64,000 bases of DNA. Origin: Flavobacterium sp. AG291. GTDB lineage: Bacteria; Bacteroidota; Bacteroidia; Flavobacteriales; Flavobacteriaceae. The stretch lies in contig NZ_QQAR01000008.1 in NCBI RefSeq assembly GCF_003350375.1, positions 62,001 through 126,000 of the forward strand. Reading direction: 5' to 3'. The position numbers and the translations under genes were made by a program. Below the pieces are notes generated by a model. The model was not told the DNA's origin. It saw only the letters and a program-made list of their open reading frames with translations, and did no database searches. Below are positions 34,456 to 44,041 of this stretch, in pieces. Position 1 is the stretch's first letter. Each line of letters starts with the position of its first letter.

Positions 34456-35817
34456 ATGAAAATCATAAATGATTTTAAAAGCCTCACGGCAAAGGGACTT
34501 GCTTTGCTTACGGTTATATTGGCGATTCCGGGGGTGCAGGCGCAAACAGCACCTGCCCAGGAACTCACGCTAAAGGACGCCGTAAACTATGCATTGCAAA
34601 ACAAGCTCGAAGCAAGAAAGGCAAAATTAGCGGTAGAGAACGCTGAGTACCAGATTCAGGAGGTACGATCAAGAGCACTACCAAGCATTTCGGCAAGCGG
34701 AAACCTTACCTATAACCCAATCATACAGCAAACGGCTGTTGATTTTGGACAGGGCACACAACTTTTGGCATTAGGCCAAAAATGGAGCTCGGTAGCAGGT
34801 GTAAGCCTTACCCAAAACATCTTCGATCAGTCGGTGTTTACAGGTTTGCGTGCTGCGAAGACCACGCGTGAATTCTATCAGGTAAATGCAGAACTTACCG
34901 ATGAGCAGGTAATAGAAAGGGTAGCCAACAACTACTATAATGTATATGTGCAACGCATACAGCTTACGGTAGTAGACAGCAACTATGTAAACACCGCGAA
35001 AATTCGTGATATCATTAAAGGTCAGTTCGACAATGGCCTTGCAAAAAGGATTGATCTGGATCGAATTAATGTAACCGTTTCTAATCTTGATGCTGAACGC
35101 ATACAGCTGCGCAGTAACCTTGAGCAGCAGGAAAATGCGCTTAAATTCTTTATCGGTATGCCAATTCAGACGGCTATAGTTTTACCGGACACCCAATTTG
35201 AGGTTACACCGCAATCGCTAAACGATACTCCGGATACTACCCAACTTCCGCAATATCGATTAATGCAAAAGCAAAAAGAACTGTATGAGTTCAATAAAAA
35301 AGCAGTACAGGCAGCATACTACCCTACACTATCGCTAACAGCAGGCTATAATTACATTGGTCAGGGACCTAAAATGCCTTGGTTTCAGCTTTCATCTGCC
35401 GGTGTATACTGGACTGACTTTTCGGCTATTGCCATGAATTTAAACATACCAATATTCACAGGTTTTGGTACACGTGCCAAAGTAAGACAGGCCGATATAG
35501 ACATTCGCGAAACGGAAGAAGATCTTAAAGACACTAAGCTTTCGCTTGATCTTGCTTATTCGAATGCCAAATCGCAAATGGTAGTAAGCCTTACCAATAT
35601 TGCCAACCAGAAAGAAAATGTAAAACTGGCTCAGGAAGTACTTGACGATGTTCAGAACAACTATCAAAACGGCCTTGCATCATTAACTGACCTGTTAGAT
35701 GCAGAGACCAGTTATATCACTTCACAACGTAATTATACAAACGCGCTGCTTACCTATAAACTGGCAGAAGTGCAACTTATAAAAGCTAAAGGAGAATTAA
35801 AAACCTTAACAAACTAA
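34456..35817 (+). CDS. TolC-family outer-membrane efflux protein
   Basis: 453 residues with a signal peptide (to about 'PGVQAQTAPAQ'). The two internally repeated OEP domains have long heptad-bearing helices. 'LTLKDAVNYALQNKLEARKAKLAVENAEYQIQEVRS' begins the first and 'LQRYRLMQKQKELYEFNKKAVQAAYYPTLSLTAGYNY'-like the second; the final helix ends 'TYKLAEVQLIKAKGELKTL' (segments approximate). It should form a trimeric channel-tunnel in the outer membrane. Second gene of the TetR-TolC-HlyD-RND operon; the next gene starts 5 bp later. Confidence 0.92.
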   Translation: MKIINDFKSLTAKGLALLTVILAIPGVQAQTAPAQELTLKDAVNYALQNKLEARKAKLAVENAEYQIQEVRSRALPSISASGNLTYNPIIQQTAVDFGQGTQLLALGQKWSSVAGVSLTQNIFDQSVFTGLRAAKTTREFYQVNAELTDEQVIERVANNYYNVYVQRIQLTVVDSNYVNTAKIRDIIKGQFDNGLAKRIDLDRINVTVSNLDAERIQLRSNLEQQENALKFFIGMPIQTAIVLPDTQFEVTPQSLNDTPDTTQLPQYRLMQKQKELYEFNKKAVQAAYYPTLSLTAGYNYIGQGPKMPWFQLSSAGVYWTDFSAIAMNLNIPIFTGFGTRAKVRQADIDIRETEEDLKDTKLSLDLAYSNAKSQMVVSLTNIANQKENVKLAQEVLDDVQNNYQNGLASLTDLLDAETSYITSQRNYTNALLTYKLAEVQLIKAKGELKTLTN

Positions 35818-35822
35818 TCCCC

Positions 35823-36887
35823 ATGAAAAAAGTAATCTATATATTGGCAGGTGTAGGCGTAATCGCTCTTGGCGCCTTCATACTTAATAAAAACAAAGCA
35901 AAAAATGATGCCGAAACTGCTGTAGTTTCGCAAAAAAACAACTCGGTTGCCGTTAAGGCTACAACCGTTAAAAACGAAAAACCTAATACTGATTATATCG
36001 CTAACGGTACTTTTGAAGCTGCTCAGCAACTTGAATTCCCTGCTGAGAACAATGGCCGTGTAGTAAAGGTTTTGGTAGACGAAGGTGATGCCGTACGCGT
36101 TGGGCAGGTACTTGCTGTTATTAAAGGCGATAATCTTTCTATTGAACTTCAAAACACGCAAACCGCTTACCAAACTGCTGTTGCCGACAACGCCCGTTAT
36201 GAAAATGCTTATAAAACCGGTGGTGTAACAAAACAACAACTTGATAATGCTAAGCTTAACCTTGCTAATGCAAAAGCACGTTATGACCAGGCTAAAGTAA
36301 ACTTTGGTGATACTTCTATCAAATCAAGCATAAATGGCATTGTAAATAAACGTAACATCGAACCGGGATCGGTAGTATCTCCGGGTACTGTATTGTTCGA
36401 ACTTGTAAACGTTTCTACACTTAAGCTAAGAGTTACCGTTACAGAACAACAGGTGGCAACTCTAAAACTTGGCACTCAGGTACCTGTAAGCGTAAGCGTT
36501 TATCCTGACAAGCAATTTACAGGAAAAATCACTTTCATTGCTCCTAAAGCTGATGCATCGTTAAACTTCCCTGTTGATATCGAAATCACCAACAACCCTA
36601 ACAACCAGATTAAAGCCGGTATGTATGGTTCGGCTACATTTGGCAGTAAAGACAATTCTGGCCAGGTATCTGTACTTACAGTACCAAGGGTAGCTTTTGT
36701 TGGTGGTGTAGGAAACCGTCAGGTATTTGTAGTTAACGACAGTGTTGCCAAACTTATAAAAGTAACTCCGGGACGCATCTTTGGTGAAGAGGTAGAAATC
36801 CTGGGCGGCCTTAAAGAAGGCGATGTGGTAGTAACCAGCGGTCAGATCAATCTGCAGGATGGTACAAAAGTTAGTGTTATAAAATAA
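35823..36887 (+). CDS. RND efflux periplasmic adaptor subunit (membrane-fusion protein)
   Basis: 354 residues with an N-terminal membrane anchor (MKKVIYILAGVGVIALGAFIL). The lipoyl/barrel-sandwich halves are 'NGRVVKVLVDEGDAVRVGQVLA' (about 77-98) and 'INGIVNKRNIEPGSVVSPGT' (about 175-194), flanking an alpha-hairpin (about 105-165). A beta-barrel and membrane-proximal domain follow ('TVPRVAFVGGVGNRQVFVV', 'EILGGLKEGDVVVTSGQ'). It links the pump to the TolC-like channel. No lipobox, so anchored by the N-terminal helix. Fits tightly in the operon. Confidence 0.93.
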   Translation: MKKVIYILAGVGVIALGAFILNKNKAKNDAETAVVSQKNNSVAVKATTVKNEKPNTDYIANGTFEAAQQLEFPAENNGRVVKVLVDEGDAVRVGQVLAVIKGDNLSIELQNTQTAYQTAVADNARYENAYKTGGVTKQQLDNAKLNLANAKARYDQAKVNFGDTSIKSSINGIVNKRNIEPGSVVSPGTVLFELVNVSTLKLRVTVTEQQVATLKLGTQVPVSVSVYPDKQFTGKITFIAPKADASLNFPVDIEITNNPNNQIKAGMYGSATFGSKDNSGQVSVLTVPRVAFVGGVGNRQVFVVNDSVAKLIKVTPGRIFGEEVEILGGLKEGDVVVTSGQINLQDGTKVSVIK

Positions 36888-36932
36888 CCACCCGCCTTAG
36901 CTTAAGCAAAAGGCAACCAATAAAAACTTAAA

Positions 36933-39900
36933 ATGAAATTAGCAGAAATATCCATAAAACGTCCAACACTTATTATAGTGTTGTTCATCATACTTACGTT
37001 AGGGGGGCTATTTAGCTACAGCAACCTGAGCTACGAGCTTATCCCTAAATTTGAAATGAACGTGATAACAATTTCTACTGTATATCCGGGAGCATCGCCG
37101 GGTGAGATAGAAAACACGGTTACAAAGAAAATTGAAGATGCAGTATCTTCGCTGGAACTTGTAAAAAAGGTAGAATCTAAATCGTACGAAAGCTTATCGC
37201 TTGTAATGGTAACATTAGAATCTGAAGCAGATGCCGACTACTCCCTTAATGATGCCCAGCGTAAGATAAACGCTATTGAAAAAGATCTTCCGGAAGATGC
37301 CGATCCTCCGGCTCTTGTAAAGTTCTCACTTAGTGACCTTCCGATCATTACCATGGGAGCAACTTCAAACATGGATGAAGTTGAGTTCTATGACCTCCTT
37401 GACAAAAAAATTGAACCTATTCTTGCCCGTGTTCCGGGTGTGGCTCAGGTTACACTTGTAGGTGGCCAGGAACGTGAAATTCAGGTAAACCTTATGGAAG
37501 ACAAACTGAAAGGTTATGGCCTTAGTATCGCTCAGGTACAGCAGGCTATCCTTGGCAGTAACCTTGACTTCCCTACCGGTAGCGTTAAAACACGTGAAAG
37601 CTCAATGCTTGTACGTCTTGCGGGTAAATACCGTAGCGTAGAAGAAATGCGTAACCTGGTAGTATCATCTAAAAATGGAATCCAGATACGTCTTGGACAG
37701 GTTGCCGATGTACAGGACAGCCAGAAAGAAGCTGATAAAATTGCACGGGTAGACCAAGGTAGCGCTATAGCGGTTCAGATTACCAAACAAACTGAAGCGA
37801 ATGCCGTTCAGGTGAGTGAGGATATTCGTATTGCCATTGCTAAAATTGAAAAAGATTATGCCAACCAAGGATTAAAACTTGTCGTGGCTAATGATACCTC
37901 TGAATTTACCCTTGTTGCTGCCGATGCGGTTATCCACGATTTATTTATCGCGGTTTTCCTTGTGGCTTTCGTAATGTTGTTTTTCCTTCACAGTTTAAGG
38001 AATGCACTTATTGTAATGGTATCGATTCCGGCATCGCTTATCGCTACTTTTATTGGTGTTTACCTTATGGGCTATACCCTAAACTTAATGAGTTTACTTG
38101 GACTATCGCTAGTGGTAGGTATTCTTGTGGATGATGCCATTGTGGTATTGGAGAACATTTACCGCCACATGGAAATGGGTAAAAGCAGGATTCGTGCTGC
38201 CTATGACGGTACTGCCGAAATTGGGTTTACCGTAATGGCTATTACTCTTGTAATTGTTGTGGTATTCCTGCCTATTGCAATGAGTTCCGGTCTGGTGTCT
38301 AATATTATTACACAGTTTTGTGTTACTGTAGTTATAGCCACATTACTGTCGCTATTATCATCTTTTACACTTATCCCATGGTTATCATCACGTTTTGGTA
38401 AACTGGAGCACATTACAGGAAAATCATTATTCGGACGTATTATCCTTGGTTTCGAGAAAGGTCTTGACCGTTTTACACACTGGGTTACCGACATTCTTAA
38501 ATGGTCGCTTAAAAGCCGATGGACAAAACTTGCCAGCCTTGGTGTAGCAATTTTTCTTTTCATAGGTTCCCTTATGATTGCCGGAACCTATGTAGGTGGT
38601 GAATTCTTCGCTAAACTGGACAGGGGACAATTCATTGTGCAGATGGAACTTCCAAAAGATGCTTCTCTGGAACAGACTAACTTTATGACTCAGGAAGCTG
38701 AAAAATTCCTTGCCAGCAGACCTGAAGTAAAAAGTATCATCACAACAGTAGGACAAACCAGTGAAGGTTTTGCAGGTGTACAGAGTACAGCTTATAAATC
38801 GGAAATTACTGTTACTCTTGTAGATGAAGAGCATCGTGCAGATAACTCTTTCGTATATGCTGCGAAAACCAAACGTGAGCTTGAAAAAGTATTGGTAGGT
38901 GCTAAAATTAAAACCGTCCCGGTAAGTATCATGGGTGGTGCCGATGATGCTCCTATTGCTCTTACCGTAACCGGTAACGACCTTGAAAGCGCTATGGAGT
39001 GGGCAAATAAAGCTGCTGCTGAACTTGCTAAAATTCCGGGTGCTACCGAGATAAAGCTAACATCTGAATCAGGTTCACCGGAGGTAAATGTTCAGGTAGA
39101 CCGTGATAAGATGGCAGCATTGGGTCTTGACCTGCAAACCGTAGGTATGACCATGCAAACTGCCTTCAATGGTAATACTGATGGTAAATTCCGTGCAGGA
39201 CAGTATGAGTATGACATCAACATCCGTTTCGGTGAAGAGAACCGTATGGACATTAACGATGTACGTAACCTTACTTTTATAAATAATGCCGGACAGGAAG
39301 TGAAACTATCACAGTTTGCTGCTGTAACAGAAGGTTCAGGACCATCGTTACTAGAAAGACGTGACAAGAGTGCTTCGGTTACCGTACAGGGGCAGTCGGT
39401 AGGACGTCCTGTAGGTGCTGTTATCGCTGACTGGCAAAAAGTATTTGAGAAAATGGAACGCCCAATGGGTGTAAGCTACGTATGGGGTGGTGATATGGAG
39501 ATGCAGGAAGAAGGATTCGGTACATTGGGTATTGCGTTACTTGCAGCCATCGTATTAGTATACCTTGTAATGGTTGCACTTTATAACAGCTTTGTATATC
39601 CGTTCGTGGTATTGTTCTCGGTACCACTATCGTTCATCGGGGCATTGCTGGCACTGGCGTTAACAAACAACTCATTAAATATATTCACGATACTTGGTAT
39701 CATCATGCTTATTGGTCTTGTATGTAAGAATGCGATATTACTTGTAGACTTTACCAACCACCGTAAGGAAGCCGGTGAGACTACTTTCAATGCACTTGTA
39801 CAGGCTAACCACGCCCGTCTTCGTCCAATCCTTATGACGACTATTGCGATGGTTATCGGTATGATTCCAATTGCATTGGCAAAAGGTGGTGCTGCACAGA

Positions 39901-40106
39901 TGAACAATGGTCTGGCATGGGTAATCATTGGAGGACTTGTGAGTTCGCTATTCCTTACCCTTGTAATTGTACCTGTTGTGTACTCTATATTTGATAGTTT
40001 GATCAGAAGATTCTCTAAAGGCGAACCTATTGATTATGAAAAAGAAATGGTAGCCGATTATGAGCACAGGGAACTGAGCGAAGATGGCTTTACTGCAAAA
40101 CACTAA
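36933..40106 (+). CDS. RND efflux pump permease (AcrB/MexB-type)
   Basis: 1057 residues, normal for hydrophobe/amphiphile RND pumps. The first TM helix starts MKLAEISIKRPTLIIVLF, followed by porter loops ('TVYPGASPGEIENTVTKKIEDAV'). A first TM bundle (about 330-540) includes 'GLSLVVGILVDDAIVVLENIYRHME', carrying the two Asp of TM4 for proton relay. A second periplasmic loop follows, then a TM bundle (about 855-1030) with the Lys of TM10 in 'LIGLVCKNAILLVDF'. It exports toxic compounds driven by the proton gradient. Substrates cannot be predicted. Last gene of the operon, ended by a strong terminator. Confidence 0.94.
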   Translation: MKLAEISIKRPTLIIVLFIILTLGGLFSYSNLSYELIPKFEMNVITISTVYPGASPGEIENTVTKKIEDAVSSLELVKKVESKSYESLSLVMVTLESEADADYSLNDAQRKINAIEKDLPEDADPPALVKFSLSDLPIITMGATSNMDEVEFYDLLDKKIEPILARVPGVAQVTLVGGQEREIQVNLMEDKLKGYGLSIAQVQQAILGSNLDFPTGSVKTRESSMLVRLAGKYRSVEEMRNLVVSSKNGIQIRLGQVADVQDSQKEADKIARVDQGSAIAVQITKQTEANAVQVSEDIRIAIAKIEKDYANQGLKLVVANDTSEFTLVAADAVIHDLFIAVFLVAFVMLFFLHSLRNALIVMVSIPASLIATFIGVYLMGYTLNLMSLLGLSLVVGILVDDAIVVLENIYRHMEMGKSRIRAAYDGTAEIGFTVMAITLVIVVVFLPIAMSSGLVSNIITQFCVTVVIATLLSLLSSFTLIPWLSSRFGKLEHITGKSLFGRIILGFEKGLDRFTHWVTDILKWSLKSRWTKLASLGVAIFLFIGSLMIAGTYVGGEFFAKLDRGQFIVQMELPKDASLEQTNFMTQEAEKFLASRPEVKSIITTVGQTSEGFAGVQSTAYKSEITVTLVDEEHRADNSFVYAAKTKRELEKVLVGAKIKTVPVSIMGGADDAPIALTVTGNDLESAMEWANKAAAELAKIPGATEIKLTSESGSPEVNVQVDRDKMAALGLDLQTVGMTMQTAFNGNTDGKFRAGQYEYDINIRFGEENRMDINDVRNLTFINNAGQEVKLSQFAAVTEGSGPSLLERRDKSASVTVQGQSVGRPVGAVIADWQKVFEKMERPMGVSYVWGGDMEMQEEGFGTLGIALLAAIVLVYLVMVALYNSFVYPFVVLFSVPLSFIGALLALALTNNSLNIFTILGIIMLIGLVCKNAILLVDFTNHRKEAGETTFNALVQANHARLRPILMTTIAMVIGMIPIALAKGGAAQMNNGLAWVIIGGLVSSLFLTLVIVPVVYSIFDSLIRRFSKGEPIDYEKEMVADYEHRELSEDGFTAKH

Positions 40107-40131
40107 AGTTTAGAGTTTAGATTTATATAAA

Positions 40132-40168
40132 AGGGGGCTGTGTATAATACACAGCCCCCTGCTTTTTT
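40132..40168 (+). terminator. Rho-independent terminator of the efflux operon
   Basis: AGGGGGCTGTGTA (40132-40144) and TACACAGCCCCCT (40148-40160) form a perfect 13-bp stem with a 3-nt loop, then GC and six Ts. Confidence 0.92.
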
Positions 40169-40342
40169 GTTATTTTTTTGTGAACCGGAGAGTAAAAATT
40201 GATTAATCCTGCCCTTTTAGCTGAATTAAATCGAATATAAAGTTTCAATTTTTATGGTATCACAAAAAAAACTGCAAAATTTATAGACAGAAAACATTTT
40301 TAAAGAGGATAAAGTTTTTATTTAGAATAATTAAAAATAATA

Positions 40343-40373
40343 TTGTGTAATTGGTTACTGGCTATTACTTTTG
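40343..40373 (+). promoter_or_regulatory. Promoter of the TonB-dependent receptor gene
   Basis: TTG (40343-40345), a 20-bp spacer and TACTTTTG (40366-40373) match the consensus exactly. It lies 30 bp before the ATG at 40403. An upstream in-frame start at 40343 is excluded because it lies within the promoter. Confidence 0.82.
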
Positions 40374-40402
40374 CATGCGAAAACAAGATAACCATCATAA
40401 AA

Positions 40403-42835
40403 ATGAACACAATTACATTTAAGAAAGTTTTGTTCTTCCTAATGACTTTTGTTACCATAACAATGGCAGCCCAGGAAAAAGGAAAAATAAACGGAACAAT
40501 CTCTCTAAGCGGTAACACACCTGCCGAGAACATTTCTGTAGCTTTAAAAGGTACTGCTTATTCGGCCGTTACAGGTGCAAATGGTCAGTATGAAATTAGA
40601 AACATCAAACCGGGAACCTATACTATACGTGTTTCTGCAGTAGGAATCTCTAATGTTGAAACCAGCGTTACTGTTGCTGCCGGAGAGAATGTTAAGAAAG
40701 ATTTTACTCTTACAGAAAGTCAGGAACAACTTAATGAGGTAGTGATTAGCGGCAACGTTAACAGATATTCTAAAAAAGAAAGTGTAACAGTATCCCGCTT
40801 ACCACTAAAAAATCTTGAAAACGCTCAGGTTTACAACGTAGTTACTAAAGAATTAATGACTGACCAGCTGGTAACAAACCAGGATGATGCTATTAAAAAC
40901 ATACCGGGTGTATATCAACTTTGGGGTTCTACAGGCCGTGCCGGAGACGGTGGCTCATATTTTGCATCGAGAGGATTCGTAACTCAGGCGTTGGTAAGAA
41001 ATGGCGTTGCAGGTACTGTGATTGCTAATAACGATGCTGCTAACATTGAAAGTATTGAAGCTATAAAAGGTCCATCGGCTACACTATTTGGTAGTATACT
41101 TACTTCTTACGGTGGTCTTATAAACCGTGTTACTAAAAAACCTCATGAAACTTTTGGCGGTGAGGTTACTTACCAAACAGGAAGTTTTGGATTTAACCGT
41201 GCTACTATAGATGTTAACACACCGGTTAGTGAAGACAAAAAAGCACTCTTCAGACTCAATGCGTCTACAACTAAATCACAGACCTTCCAGGATTATGGAA
41301 TGAATAAAAGCTTCTTTTTTGCTCCATCCTTTACATATAAATTCAGCGACAAACTAACTGCAACGATTGAAGGAGAATTCTTTAACCAGGATGCAACAGG
41401 AATGCACCTTATCTATCTGGACTGGACAGCAACTCCATCACAAATAGGTATTACTAATGCTAAGGATTTAAAATACGACTTTAAACGTTCATTAAACGGA
41501 AGCGATTTTATAACACAAACTAAGAGCCGTAACATCTTTGCAACAGTAGATTACAAAATCTCAGACAGCTGGAAATCGCAATCGGTAATTACATCTGCTA
41601 ACAATGAAGCTGAAGGTCCGGGTGTATGGTTGTACCTGCTAAACACCACACAGATGTCAAGAAACGCATGGGGCTTCCAGGGTTCATCTAATGCTATCGA
41701 ATTCCAACAAAATTTTATAGGAGACTTTAGTATAGGTAAAATGAGAAACCGAGTAGTAATTGGCGGAGACATCTACCATACTAAAGGATATACTAATATT
41801 ACTTATCTTCCAAGCGGAGGTTACCTGTTTGACATCGTAGACTACAATGGCACAATACCAAACTACAATGCATTTAACCAGAACAATGTTCAGGCTCAGC
41901 TTGACCAGTCAACTAACGTATACAACAGCGGAACAAACCTGAGCACACATAGCGTTTATGTAAGCGATGTACTTAATATTACACCTAGTCTTCTTATATC
42001 TGCAGGTGTACGTTTTGATAATTTTGAAAACAGAGGCAGCTATAATGCGGTTACAAACACAACATCGGGCGGATTCTCTCAAAATGCTTTCTCTCCTAAA
42101 TTTGGTATCGTTTACCAAATCATAGAAGAACAGGTATCTGTATTTGGTAACTACCAAAACAGTTTTAAAAATGTGCTTAACCCTAACCAGGGGAGTACAC
42201 AGCCTAATATCAATACCGATACATTTAAACCGGAACACGCTAACCAGATTGAGGTGGGTGTAAAACTTAATGCCTTTAAGAACAAGCTTAATGCTAACAT
42301 AAGCTATTACAATATCAAGGTAGAAGATATTGTAAGGGCTGACGCTTTGAACCCTAACTCATCTATTCAGGATGGTACACAAAAAAGTGAAGGATTTGAA
42401 CTGGAAATAAATGCTAACCCAATTCCTGGATTAAACATTGTTGCCGGTTATGCTTATAATGACAGTAGACTTGAAAAAACGGAAGCTAACGTAAATGGCC
42501 TTCGCCCTACTACAGCGGGTCCTCAAAGCTTAGCTAACCTTTGGATAAGCTACAAACTTCCAGTAGAAACTATCGACGGCCTTGGTATCGGCTTTGGAGG
42601 GAATTATGCTGACGAAACTCTTATTTACAACCAATATGTTTCAACCGGAGCAAGAGAGACATTCAAGCTTCCATCATATACTGTGCTTAATGCATCATTA
42701 TTCTATGACAAACCTAAATACAGGGTGTCATTAAAAGTAAACAACCTTACAGACGAGCTTTACTTTAACGGTTACACAACAATCAATGTTCAGGCACCAC
42801 GAACATTTATGGGAGGTGTTACTTATAAATTCTAA
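40403..42835 (+). CDS. TonB-dependent siderophore-type receptor
   Basis: 810 residues. Signal peptide (to about TMAAQE), then a CarboxypepD_reg-like beta domain (about 30-110, 'KINGTISLSGNTPAENISVAL'). The plug follows (about 125-245, 'LMTDQLVTNQDDAIKNIPGVYQLW', 'IKGPSATLFGSILTSYGGLINRVTKKP') and then a 22-strand barrel ending 'PRTFMGGVTYKF'. The 'P-A-IEVGVK' and 'EGFELEINANPIPGLN' strands are typical of ferric-siderophore receptors (FhuA/FoxA-like). Substrate inferred as a ferric siderophore because two PepSY proteins follow. No Fur box is obvious to me. Confidence 0.9.
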   Translation: MNTITFKKVLFFLMTFVTITMAAQEKGKINGTISLSGNTPAENISVALKGTAYSAVTGANGQYEIRNIKPGTYTIRVSAVGISNVETSVTVAAGENVKKDFTLTESQEQLNEVVISGNVNRYSKKESVTVSRLPLKNLENAQVYNVVTKELMTDQLVTNQDDAIKNIPGVYQLWGSTGRAGDGGSYFASRGFVTQALVRNGVAGTVIANNDAANIESIEAIKGPSATLFGSILTSYGGLINRVTKKPHETFGGEVTYQTGSFGFNRATIDVNTPVSEDKKALFRLNASTTKSQTFQDYGMNKSFFFAPSFTYKFSDKLTATIEGEFFNQDATGMHLIYLDWTATPSQIGITNAKDLKYDFKRSLNGSDFITQTKSRNIFATVDYKISDSWKSQSVITSANNEAEGPGVWLYLLNTTQMSRNAWGFQGSSNAIEFQQNFIGDFSIGKMRNRVVIGGDIYHTKGYTNITYLPSGGYLFDIVDYNGTIPNYNAFNQNNVQAQLDQSTNVYNSGTNLSTHSVYVSDVLNITPSLLISAGVRFDNFENRGSYNAVTNTTSGGFSQNAFSPKFGIVYQIIEEQVSVFGNYQNSFKNVLNPNQGSTQPNINTDTFKPEHANQIEVGVKLNAFKNKLNANISYYNIKVEDIVRADALNPNSSIQDGTQKSEGFELEINANPIPGLNIVAGYAYNDSRLEKTEANVNGLRPTTAGPQSLANLWISYKLPVETIDGLGIGFGGNYADETLIYNQYVSTGARETFKLPSYTVLNASLFYDKPKYRVSLKVNNLTDELYFNGYTTINVQAPRTFMGGVTYKF

Positions 42836-42844
42836 AACAATTTA

Positions 42845-42872
42845 AAAACATCTTCCTCCGGGAAGATGTTTT
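42845..42872 (+). terminator. Terminator between receptor and PepSY genes
   Basis: AAAACATCTTCC (42845-42856) pairs perfectly with GGAAGATGTTTT (42861-42872) over a TCCG tetraloop. A TACTTTTG-like -7 element overlaps its end (42872-42879), which could re-start transcription for the next gene. Confidence 0.75.
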
Positions 42873-42901
42873 ACTTTTGTCTCCACGTTTAGTTTCGATT
42901 A

Positions 42902-44041
42902 ATGGCAAAGAATAAACCGAAGAAAAAAAAGACTTTAAAGCAATGGATTGGCAAAATCCACTTATGGCTCGGGCTTTCCTCCGGGCTTATTGTCTTTATA
43001 GTGAGCATTACCGGTTGTATATTTTGCTTTCATGACGAAATAAAAGACCTTACCCGCGACTGGCGAAAGGTAGAAGCTGTAAACGCTCCTTACCTTATGC
43101 CTTCGGTATTACAGGCAAAAACAAAAGCCTTGTACCCTAATGCAACTGCCGATATGGTAGTATACAATGGTTCTGACAGAAGTGCTTTGGTTTACAGCAC
43201 TGAAGCCGGTGAAGCCTATAATGTGTACTTTAACCCCTACTCCGGAAAATTCCTGCACCGCGAAAAAACCTCAGACGATTTTTTTCTGTTCATAGAAGAC
43301 CTGCACATGCATTTATTGCTTCCTGAAGCAATTGGCAAACAGGTAGTAGGTATAGCCACCATTATTTTTATCATAATGCTCTTATCAGGCATTGTTCTTT
43401 GGTGGCCTAAGAAGAAAACCGACCTGAAAAAAAGACTGAAAATAAAATGGGATGCCAAATGGCGAAGGGTAAATTATGACTGGCACAACGTTACCGGGTT
43501 TTATGTTGCTCTCATAGCACTAACTATTGCCCTTACAGGTTTGACATTCTCGTATGAATGGATGCATAAAACCATGTACTTTGTTGGTAACATGGGCAAC
43601 GATTATCCTGAAGAAAAAGCAACTGTTACAGTAGATACACTTTTAGAAACGTCAAAATCTGTTATCCCTGTAGATATAGCTTACACAACCGCAAGAAAGG
43701 CAAGACCTGAAGACCAAATGTGTTTTGTTTGGCAACAGGATCATAAAAGCGCGATAATTACAGGATCGTATCCTGAATCGCTTGATTTTGACCACCAGTC
43801 TAATATGTTCTTTCACCCTGCAACCGGAGAATTGCTGAAACAACAATTGTACGATCAAAAAAGTGCCGGAATGCAATTACAGGAAATGAACTATGGTTTG
43901 CATACCGGACAATATTTTAATCTGCCGGGTAAAATCATTGCTTTTATTGCCAGTCTGATTGCTGCCGCTCTGCCTGTATCAGGAGTAGTGATATGGATAG
44001 GCCGCAACAATAAAAAATCCAAAACAAAAATTGCTGCATGA
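42902..44041 (+). CDS. PepSY-associated TM protein (ferric reductase-like)
   Basis: 379 residues. A basic cytoplasmic N-terminus (PKKKKTLKQWIG) leads into the first helix with 'KIHLWLGLSSGLIVFIVSITGCIFCFHDE' (His/Trp signature). Periplasmic PepSY regions follow, with TM helices at about 150-170, 195-220 and 350-372. His residues (FIEDLHMHLLLP, YDWHNVTGFYVAL) are placed like haem ligands of the PepSY_TM/FpsE-like reductases proposed to reduce ferric siderophores at the inner membrane. Its stop overlaps the next gene by 4 bp. Confidence 0.85.
   Translation: MAKNKPKKKKTLKQWIGKIHLWLGLSSGLIVFIVSITGCIFCFHDEIKDLTRDWRKVEAVNAPYLMPSVLQAKTKALYPNATADMVVYNGSDRSALVYSTEAGEAYNVYFNPYSGKFLHREKTSDDFFLFIEDLHMHLLLPEAIGKQVVGIATIIFIIMLLSGIVLWWPKKKTDLKKRLKIKWDAKWRRVNYDWHNVTGFYVALIALTIALTGLTFSYEWMHKTMYFVGNMGNDYPEEKATVTVDTLLETSKSVIPVDIAYTTARKARPEDQMCFVWQQDHKSAIITGSYPESLDFDHQSNMFFHPATGELLKQQLYDQKSAGMQLQEMNYGLHTGQYFNLPGKIIAFIASLIAAALPVSGVVIWIGRNNKKSKTKIAA

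Noticed and set aside
38201..38834. Overlapping minus-strand frames inside the RND pump gene
   Set aside because: Antisense shadows of a well conserved 1057-codon gene.
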